Below, piece by piece: positions 7,001 through 10,543 of a stretch of 10,543 bases of DNA. Location: contig JAVHXR010000059.1 in assembly GCA_031119515.1 (NCBI GenBank), positions 1 through 10,543 on the forward strand, written 5' to 3'. How positions within the stretch are numbered: the first letter of the stretch is position 1; every line of letters starts with the position of its first letter. The notes under the pieces are model-generated. The model was not told where the DNA came from, made no database searches, and was given only the letters and a program-made list of their open reading frames with translations. Made by a program: the position numbers and the translations under genes. The stretch is from Propionicimonas sp. (GTDB lineage: Bacteria > Actinomycetota > Actinomycetes > Propionibacteriales > Propionibacteriaceae).

Positions 7001-7261
7001 GTCTCGGACCGGATCCGGTTGACCTGGACCCCGGAGGACACCGGGGCGGGCCGCGCCGTCGCCGAGGCCATCGATGCCCACTCCGCCCTGATCGCCGACG
7101 AGGTCCTCGCCGTCGACCTGGTTCGCGGGGACGGTTCCGAAACCGGTTCGCTGGAACCGTCCCCGGACCGGTTCACGGGGACGGTTCCAGAACCGGTTCA
7201 CGGGGACACATCCTTCGGTGACAGCGGCCTCGGCCTGACCTTCACGGTGACCCGTGTCTGA
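4013..7261 (+). CDS. ileS: Isoleucyl-tRNA synthetase
   Basis: The product is a 1082-residue cytoplasmic class I synthetase that charges tRNA-Ile and edits Val-tRNA-Ile. The HIGH signature appears as GTHH (64-67) in PPTANGMPGTHHIEARVFKD, and the second signature is KMSKH (610-614). The CP1 editing domain lies around 200-415, with WTTTPWTL (235-242) and GTGLVHQAPAFGEDD (330-344). Cys pairs CPRC (191-194), CWRC (407-410) and CPTC (518-521) are likely zinc sites. WFDSGS and DQTRGWFYS precede KMSKH, and the anticodon-binding domain starts near 660. The motif set matches the long, eukaryote-like IleS type frequent in actinobacteria. ATG 4013 is chosen because the frame upstream runs through the T-box. 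Residues 1037-1067 are encoded by palindromic repeats (7121-7208) and look like an added segment. The final GLGLTFTVTRV resembles the normal family end, so the protein should remain functional. Confidence 0.97.
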   Translation: MTAQQQTQPSYRPVPAAIDLPRMEHEILEFWKANDTFSATLARTAGGKPWTFYEGPPTANGMPGTHHIEARVFKDVFPRFKTMQGFHVDRKAGWDCHGLPVELAVEKELGFNGKPDIEAYGVEAFNARCRESVSRHVDAFTELTERMGYWVNLDEAYWTMDPAFVESVWWSLKQIHGKGLLVEDYRVAPYCPRCGTTLSDHELAQGYEDVTDPSVYVRFPLTSGPLAGKASLLVWTTTPWTLVSNTAVAVHPDVNYVVATRDEAEGETLVVAEPLAEKVLGDGWALGRTFTGKELEFWTYSRPFELVDFPDVVGGTHYVVLAEYVTTEDGTGLVHQAPAFGEDDMAVCRAYGLPLVNPIRPNGAFADEVPLVGGQFFKTADAVLVEDLAARGLLFRKLAYEHSYPHCWRCHTALLYYAQPSWYIRTTKIKDALLRENENTTWYPENIKWGRYGDWLNNNIDWALSRSRYWGTPLPIWRCEDDHQVCVGSRAELSELTGQDLSALDPHRPFVDDVVFGCPTCGKPSHRVPEVIDAWFDSGSMPFAQWGYPWAEGSKAKFGQAYPADFICEAIDQTRGWFYSLMAVGTLVFDESSYRNVLCLGHILAEDGRKMSKHLGNILEPIPLMDTHGADAVRWFMAAGGSPWSARRVGHTTITETVRKVLMTYTNTVAFQSLYARANGWAPVPGGAPAVADRHVLDRWLVSARNELARDVTAALEDFDTQRAGALLAAFVDDLSNWYVRRSRRRFWDGNPDALWTLHETIDTVTRLMAPLVPFVTERVWQDLVVPVVPDAPASVHLADWPATDQAAIDTRLNQAMALTRRIVELGRSARAEAKVKTRQPLARALVPSAAFGRLEPALVEEIKAELNVVELGSFAAAGDLVDHSAKGNFRALGRRFGKQTPVVAAAIAGADAAALATALAASGTAPVEVPELGTVEVTADEVIVSERPREGWSVVNEQGETVALDLELTPELVRAGLAREVIRLVQEARKASGFEVSDRIRLTWTPEDTGAGRAVAEAIDAHSALIADEVLAVDLVRGDGSETGSLEPSPDRFTGTVPEPVHGDTSFGDSGLGLTFTVTRV
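7121..7208 (+). repeat. Palindromic repeat array inside the 3' end of ileS
   Basis: Two direct copies, 7121-7151 and 7171-7201, are 50 bases apart and differ at only 4 of 31 positions. CGGGGACGGTTCC occurs at 7126-7138 and 7176-7188. Its exact inverse GGAACCGTCCCCG lies between them at 7153-7165, so strong 13-bp hairpins can form in either direction. A third partial copy, CACGGGGACA, ends at 7208. Each direct copy carries an ACCGGT palindrome (GAACCGGTTC in the second). The arrangement is that of a REP/BIME-like dispersed palindrome, here within coding sequence. Because the offset is 50 bases, the two copies are read in different frames, yet the ileS frame stays open. Confidence 0.88.
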
Positions 7262-7904
7262 GCAACCGCGGCCCAAGCTGCCGCCGGTGGTGCTGCTGCA
7301 CGGCGCCGGCCAGCTGCCGACGATGTGGCAGTCGCAGGTCGAGGCCCTGGGGGCAGAACGCCGCGCGGTGGCCCCGTGGATCGCAGGCCTGCGACCCGGC
7401 CGGCGCTTCGAGCTCTCACTGAAGACCGCCAGCGCGGAACTGGTCGGGCTGCTCGACCGCTCCGGCTACCCGACGGCGGACGTCGTCGCGCACCAGCTCG
7501 GCGCGATGGTCGCCCTGCAGGCGGCCGCCGACGATCCGGAGCGGATCGGACGCCTGGTGGTCTCCGGCGCGGTGCTGCTGCCGGGCCGGGTGGCCCTCCG
7601 GATGCAGAAGACCGCGTTACGGATGATGCCCGCCCGCGGCCTCGAGCAGACCGGGCTGAGCAAGTCGGACCTGATCAAGGCGCTGGACGTCATGGCCGAG
7701 GCGGACTTCTCCTCCCGGCTGGACGCGATCACCTGCCCCACGCTGGTGATCGCCGGGGAGTCGGACCCGGCCGGCCAGGCCTCGGCGAGGACGCTGGCCG
7801 AGCGGCTGCCGCAGGCCAGTCTCGAGGTGATCCCCGGCGGCGCCCACCCGGGTCTGGAGAACCCGGCGGCTTTCAACCGCCTGATGGTCGACTTCCTGTC
7901 CTGA
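7254..7904 (+). CDS. Alpha/beta-hydrolase-fold protein, nucleophile Ser replaced by Gln
   Basis: The product has 216 residues. The alpha/beta-hydrolase fold is indicated by the oxyanion-hole HG motif (VVLLHGAG, 12-19), the nucleophile-elbow strand (DVVAHQLGAMVAL, 76-88), the acid loop (LVIAGESDPAG, 164-174) and the C-terminal histidine loop (IPGGAHPGLENP, 193-204). The usual Gly-X-Ser-X-Gly reads Ala-His-Gln-Leu-Gly (79-83): the nucleophile position is Gln81 (codon CAG), while candidate acid Asp171 and base His198 remain. It may therefore be non-hydrolytic or use other chemistry. It is also short for the family, with a reduced cap of about 110-150. GTG 7254 overlaps the last 8 bases of ileS, so it is likely translated from the ileS transcript. 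Substrate unknown. Confidence 0.82.
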   Translation: MSEQPRPKLPPVVLLHGAGQLPTMWQSQVEALGAERRAVAPWIAGLRPGRRFELSLKTASAELVGLLDRSGYPTADVVAHQLGAMVALQAAADDPERIGRLVVSGAVLLPGRVALRMQKTALRMMPARGLEQTGLSKSDLIKALDVMAEADFSSRLDAITCPTLVIAGESDPAGQASARTLAERLPQASLEVIPGGAHPGLENPAAFNRLMVDFLS

Positions 7905-7911
7905 CGCAGGC

Positions 7912-8721
7912 TCAGGCGGACGGCCCGCTCCGTCCGGTGAAGCCGTCCATGGTGTGGTTGACGCCGAGCAGATCCACGACGGCGTCCCCGGCAGGCGTCG
8001 GGAGCAGGCGCAGCACGGGCAGCGCGTGGAGCGAGGGCGGCAGCAACAGCCGGCGACGCCCGGACTCGATCGCGTCCAGCACCTTCCGTGCGACGTCGGC
8101 CTCCTTCAGGATCGGCAGCAACCACGGCACCCGCGTCCTGACCCCGGCGAACATCCCGGTGTCGATGTAGAACGGGCAGACCACGAGGGTCGAGACCTTC
8201 GACCCGCGACCGCGCAGTTCGGCGCGCAGCACCTCGTTGAAGCCGACCACCGCGTGTTTGCTCGCCGAGTAGTCGGCCATCCGGCTCGTGCCGACCAGCC
8301 CGGCGGCGCTGGCGACGTTGACCACCGTCCCGCTGTCGCGTCCGATCATGCCGGGCAGGAACGCGCGGGTCACCCGGAACTGGGCCAGGGTGTTCGCCTC
8401 GAAGGTCCGGCGGACGTCGTCCTCGGAAAGCTCCAGGAACGGCTTCCCGGAGACGACCCCGGCGTTGTTGACCAGCACATCGACCGCGCCGGTGTCCGCG
8501 GACGCGGCGGCGACCTGGCCGGGCTCGGTCACGTCGACCTGCCTAAAGGACGCCCGCGGGCCGAGTTCGGCTGCGACCCGGTCTCCCTGCTCGGCGTCCC
8601 TGGCCCACAACACGACCTCGGCGCCGCGCCCGATCGCACCCTGGGCCATCAGTCGCCCGATGCCGCGGGTGCCACCGGTGATCAACACCCGCGTCCCGGC
8701 CAGCCGTGTGCCGCCGCTCAT
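7912..8721 (-). CDS. Short-chain dehydrogenase/reductase, SDR16C (RDH10/17-beta-HSD11)-like
   Basis: The product is a 269-residue NAD(P)-dependent oxidoreductase of classical SDR type. The Rossmann cofactor motif is TGGTRGIG (15-22), NNAG is at 85-88, and the catalytic tetrad is Asn110, Ser138, Tyr151 and Lys155 (YSASK). The segment after the active site, with PFYIDTGMFAGV and a basic/hydrophobic C-terminal part ending LLGVNHTMDGFTGR, recalls the SDR16C group acting on retinoids, steroids or other lipophilic alcohols. The hydrophobic LLLPPSLHALPVLRLLP stretch suggests peripheral membrane contact. The bacterial substrate is not known. ATG 8721 is chosen because the SDR fold begins a few residues later; an upstream TTG at 8793 would add 24 residues of non-family sequence and overlap the operator region. 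The ribosome binding site is weak. The gene is divergent from the ArsR/SRPBCC pair and may share its control region. Confidence 0.87.
   Translation of the reverse strand: MSGGTRLAGTRVLITGGTRGIGRLMAQGAIGRGAEVVLWARDAEQGDRVAAELGPRASFRQVDVTEPGQVAAASADTGAVDVLVNNAGVVSGKPFLELSEDDVRRTFEANTLAQFRVTRAFLPGMIGRDSGTVVNVASAAGLVGTSRMADYSASKHAVVGFNEVLRAELRGRGSKVSTLVVCPFYIDTGMFAGVRTRVPWLLPILKEADVARKVLDAIESGRRRLLLPPSLHALPVLRLLPTPAGDAVVDLLGVNHTMDGFTGRSGPSA
7917..7936. terminator. Possible shared terminator between convergent genes
   Basis: CGGACGG (7917-7923) and CCGTCCG (7930-7936) form a perfect 7-bp stem with a 6-base loop. It lies 13 bases past the hydrolase stop and within the last codons of the opposing SDR gene. 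A symmetrical hairpin between convergent genes would serve both directions. There is no T-run on either strand. Confidence 0.35.
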
Positions 8722-8796
8722 CGCATCCCGCCCCGTCCCGTCATGCCGGCCATTCTGCCCGACGCTCCTCGCCGGTCCGCGGCCATGCGTCAATCA

Positions 8797-8812
8797 TCAA
8801 CCAAACGGTTGA
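8797..8812. promoter_or_regulatory. Operator 1 of the ArsR-type regulator
   Basis: TCAACC-AAAC-GGTTGA is a perfect inverted repeat. The right arm overlaps the TTGACA -35 hexamer of the arsR promoter (8809-8814), so binding would block RNA polymerase. It also lies 76 bases upstream of the divergent SDR start. Confidence 0.72.
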
Positions 8813-8838
8813 CAACGCAGCCCCTCCGGACCTAGGCT
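8809..8838 (+). promoter_or_regulatory. arsR-SRPBCC promoter (-35 TTGACA, -10 TAGGCT)
   Basis: A consensus -35 TTGACA at 8809-8814 is followed after 18 bases by TAGGCT at 8833-8838, a TANNNT -10. The predicted start is around 8844-8846, directly at operator 2, giving a leader of about 23 bases. Confidence 0.7.
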
Positions 8839-8843
8839 TGTAA

Positions 8844-8859
8844 TCAACCAAGCAGTTGA
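8844..8859. promoter_or_regulatory. Operator 2 of the ArsR-type regulator
   Basis: TCAACC-AAGC-AGTTGA repeats operator 1 with one arm mismatch. The two sites share ATCAACCAA(A/G)C(G/A)GTTGA and are centred 47 bases apart. This copy covers the predicted transcription start and reaches the GAGGA ribosome binding site (8858-8862). Confidence 0.7.
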
Positions 8860-8867
8860 GGAATGTC

Positions 8868-9218
8868 ATGGACGATCGGCTCTCGAAGGTCTTCGCGGCA
8901 CTCGCCGACCCCACCCGACGCGACCTGGTCGCCCGGCTCACCCGGGCCGACGCCACCGTCGGCGAACTCGCCGAGCCGTACCCGATCAGCGTCCAGGCCG
9001 TGTCGAAGCATCTCAAGGTGCTGGAGGACGCGGGGCTGGTCACCAAGGCACGCCAGGCGCAGCGCCGACCGGTCCACCTCGAGGCCGAGGTCTTCGACCT
9101 GATGACGGCCTGGATCGAGCGCTACCGCCGGCAGGCCGAGGAGCGGTACTCCCGGCTGGACGCCGTCCTCGCCGACCTCAACGCGACCGACAACCCCACG
9201 GAAGGCATCGCATCATGA
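8868..9218 (+). CDS. ArsR-family winged-helix repressor (SRPBCC-partner type)
   Basis: The product is a 116-residue DNA-binding dimer. It starts MDDRLSKVFAALADPTRRDL, the usual ArsR opening, followed by a helix-turn-helix with recognition helix ISVQAVSKHLKVLEDAGLV (40-58) and a wing with RQAQRRPVHLE (62-72). There are no cysteines, so it cannot be a classical Cys-based metal sensor. It belongs to the subgroup encoded next to SRPBCC/AHSA1 genes, whose ligands are mostly unknown. ATG 8868 has GAGGA (8858-8862) five bases upstream. A TTG at 8856 would add four residues but lies inside the operator and has no ribosome binding site. It probably represses itself, the coupled SRPBCC gene (ATGA overlap at 9215-9218) and possibly the divergent SDR gene. 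Confidence 0.93.
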   Translation: MDDRLSKVFAALADPTRRDLVARLTRADATVGELAEPYPISVQAVSKHLKVLEDAGLVTKARQAQRRPVHLEAEVFDLMTAWIERYRRQAEERYSRLDAVLADLNATDNPTEGIAS

Positions 9219-9700
9219 CCACCACGACCGCGCAGGCGCAGATCTCCGCCGACCCGAGCGTCCCCGTCATCCGGATCACCCGCGACTTCGCCGCCACGCC
9301 GGCGCAGCTGATGAAGGCCCACCTCGATCCGGCGCTCTACGCCCGCTGGGTGGGGCCGACCGACACGTCCACCCGCATCGAGTACTGGGACGCCACCCGC
9401 GGCGGAAAGTGGCGTTTCACCGGCGTCCACGACGGCGCCGAGTACGGCTTCTTCGGCAGCTTCCACGACATCGGGGACGCCCGGATCGTCCAGACCTTCA
9501 CCTGGGAGGACCAGCCGGAGGGAGTCTCGCTCGAGACGCTCTGGTTCGAGGACCTCGGTGACGGGAGGACCCGGCTGCACGGCCAGTCCCTGGTCGACTC
9601 CTTCGAGGGCCGCGACGCCTGGCTGGCCAGCGGCATGGAGGTCGGCGTGAACGACGGCTACGCCAAGCTCGACCAGTTGCTCGCCGACGGCGAGGTCTAG
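9215..9700 (+). CDS. SRPBCC (AHSA1/START-like) domain protein
   Basis: The product has 161 residues. After a short tail, the Activator-of-Hsp90-ATPase-like fold is recognisable: IRITRDFAATPAQLMKAHLD (19-38), the hallmark LYARWVGP (41-48), YWDATRGGKWRFTG (57-70), YGFFGSFHDI (77-86) with IVQTFTWED (91-99), and a C-terminal helix with ASGMEVGVNDGYAKLDQLL (138-156). SRPBCC proteins form a deep hydrophobic cavity for small ligands, and the C-terminal helix lines it. Members paired with ArsR genes are widespread in actinobacteria, usually without a known ligand. The start overlaps the arsR stop as ATGA, so the two are translationally coupled and presumably work together. Whether it makes, removes or binds the inducer is not known. 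Confidence 0.92.
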   Translation: MTTTTAQAQISADPSVPVIRITRDFAATPAQLMKAHLDPALYARWVGPTDTSTRIEYWDATRGGKWRFTGVHDGAEYGFFGSFHDIGDARIVQTFTWEDQPEGVSLETLWFEDLGDGRTRLHGQSLVDSFEGRDAWLASGMEVGVNDGYAKLDQLLADGEV

Positions 9701-9705
9701 CCTCC

Positions 9706-9776
9706 GCACGATCCGGTCCGATCCCCGGCGTGGGACTGTGCGCTCACCCGGGCGCCGGAGCCGGACCGGGTCGTGC
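9706..9776 (+). terminator. Large stem-loop after the SRPBCC gene, probable terminator
   Basis: GCACGATCCGGTCCG (9706-9720) pairs along 15 positions (one T:G wobble) with CGGACCGGGTCGTGC (9762-9776). Inside the 41-base loop, CCGGCG (9725-9730) can pair with CGCCGG (9753-9758). It begins 6 bases after the SRPBCC stop. No T-run follows. A second perfect palindrome, GGCCGCCGCGGCGGCC, lies at 9785-9800. The position suggests transcription termination between this operon and rarD. Confidence 0.55.
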
Positions 9777-9816
9777 TGCAGTGTGGCCGCCGCGGCGGCC
9801 GTCGCCGCGACAGGCC

Positions 9817-9822
9817 TACGCT
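9817..9822 (+). promoter_or_regulatory. Possible -10 box of the rarD-like gene
   Basis: TACGCT fits TANNNT and lies 41 bases before the GTG start, downstream of the stem-loops that should end the previous transcript. No convincing -35 is present. The would-be leader contains a GGCCC/GGGCC hairpin at 9830-9844. Confidence 0.3.
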
Positions 9823-9863
9823 GCCTCTTGGCCCACTGCGGGCCGTAGCCAGAGAGGACGGAC

Positions 9864-10543
9864 GTGGCCCAGGACGCCACCACACAGACGCCACCGATCG
9901 AGCAGCCCGGGACCGACACCCGCGGAGTGCTGCTCGCCCTCGCCGCCTACGGGCTGTGGGGGGCCTTCCCGTTCTACTTCAAGCTCATCTCCGCGGCCGC
10001 TCCCCTGGAGATCATCGGCCACCGCATCCTGTGGTCCTTCCTGTTCTGCCTGCTCGGCGTCGTGGCCTGGCGGGTGCTCCCCGAACTGCGCGCAGTGGTG
10101 CGCAACCGGCGGCTGCGCACCGGGCTGATGGCGGCCGGCGTCCTGGTCACCATCAACTGGCTGATCTACGTCTGGGGCGTCCTCAACGACCACATCGTCG
10201 ATACCGCGCTGGGCTACTTCATCAACCCGCTGTTCACCGTCACCCTGGCCGTGCTGGTACTGCGGGAGAGGCTCCGCCCGGTGCAGTGGGTGGCGGTCGG
10301 CATCGGCGGTCTCGCCGTCCTCGTGATCGCCCTCGGCTACGGGCAGGTGCCGTGGGTGGCGCTCGCGCTGGCCGTCACCTTCGGTCTGTACGGCCTCGTG
10401 AAGAACCGGGTGGGCGGCAAGGTGACGCCGCTGGTCGGCCTCACCGTCGAGACCTCGGCACTGGCGCCGTTCGCGCTCGGCTACCTGGTGTGGTTGCAGT
10501 TGGCCGGAACCGGGACCTTCACCACCCAGGGCACCCTCCACAC
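9864..10543 (+). CDS. rarD: RarD-like EamA/DMT-family permease (3' end outside window)
   Basis: 226 codons are visible, and the full protein is expected to have about 300 residues and ten membrane helices. After a 20-residue hydrophilic tail come alternating hydrophobic helices: 21-40 (GVLLALAAYGLWGAFPFYFK), 53-71, 88-106, 115-134, 141-158, 163-180 and the start of the next. RarD signatures are present: PLEIIGHRILWS (47-58), TINWLIYVWGV (96-106), ALGYFINPL (115-123), LRERLRPVQWVAVGIG (133-148), FGLYGLVKN (173-181) and GLTVETSAL (192-200). RarD proteins are drug/metabolite-transporter superfamily members, historically called chloramphenicol-sensitive protein; the transported compound is unproven. 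GTG 9864 has AGAGGA (9853-9858) five bases before it. The ancestral two-fold EamA repeat is only partly covered here. Confidence 0.88.
   Translation, partial: MAQDATTQTPPIEQPGTDTRGVLLALAAYGLWGAFPFYFKLISAAAPLEIIGHRILWSFLFCLLGVVAWRVLPELRAVVRNRRLRTGLMAAGVLVTINWLIYVWGVLNDHIVDTALGYFINPLFTVTLAVLVLRERLRPVQWVAVGIGGLAVLVIALGYGQVPWVALALAVTFGLYGLVKNRVGGKVTPLVGLTVETSALAPFALGYLVWLQLAGTGTFTTQGTLH

Noticed and set aside
3899..7276. 1125-codon open frame antisense to ileS, and a 976-codon second + frame
   Set aside because: Shadow frames caused by high GC and lack of stops. The translations are Arg/Gly/Pro/Val-rich with no family features, while the ileS frame is certain.
8722..8793. TTG start extending the SDR protein by 24 residues
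   Set aside because: The extra residues are not SDR-like and the start would lie next to operator 1. ATG 8721 gives the normal short N-terminus before the cofactor motif.
1..10543. Mobile elements, transposases, integrases, tRNA or rRNA genes, toxin-antitoxin or phage-defence cassettes
   Set aside because: None was recognised. All sizeable coding regions are accounted for by chromosomal housekeeping, regulatory or transport genes.

Overview
The window is very GC-rich, densely packed chromosomal DNA from an actinomycete. The evidence is the dnaX-ebfC-recR replication/repair cluster with actinobacterial-type proteins, GTG starts, strong GC bias at third codon positions, -10 boxes of the TANNNT form, and a translational ileS T-box with an ultrashort Stem I, a type described from Actinobacteria. 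Propionibacteriales is possible, but nothing here fixes the family.

Region 1 (1-2357), + strand, is a housekeeping block. It holds the 3' end of dnaX (DNA polymerase III gamma/tau), ebfC/ybaB (nucleoid protein), recR (recombinational repair) and a Cof-type HAD phosphatase whose start overlaps the recR stop (ATGA). A weak -10 box precedes ebfC.

Region 2 (2358-3369) carries two small tandem genes of the same design, each an N-terminal membrane helix, a linker and a SHOCT domain. They are separated by two hairpins (2836-2850 and 2861-2900) that look like a terminator.

Region 3 (3370-4012) has no protein gene. It is filled by a six-unit, about 64-bp minisatellite (3381-3768), then a good promoter (TTGGCT-17-TAGACT) and an isoleucine T-box leader with an AUC specifier. 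Its sequestrator hairpin covers the ileS ribosome binding site.

Region 4 (4013-7904) holds ileS (1082 aa) and, overlapping it by 8 bases, a small alpha/beta-hydrolase-fold protein with Gln in place of the nucleophilic Ser. Near its 3' end ileS contains an in-frame array of palindromic repeats (7121-7208) that is translated into an extra segment of about 30 residues.

Region 5 (7912-9700) is an SDR oxidoreductase on the - strand, convergent with the hydrolase gene and divergent from an ArsR-type repressor/SRPBCC pair with ATGA coupling. Two near-identical inverted-repeat operators flank the arsR promoter, one touching a perfect -35 TTGACA and the other lying at the expected transcription start. 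This suggests tight autoregulation and perhaps control of the divergent SDR gene.

Region 6 (9701-10543) starts with a large stem-loop, probably a terminator, followed by the 5' part of a rarD-like EamA permease gene that runs off the window.

Most genes are ordinary. The least explained items are the minisatellite, the repeat inserted in ileS, the nucleophile-less hydrolase and the paired SHOCT microproteins. I see no clear new defence or mobile system.
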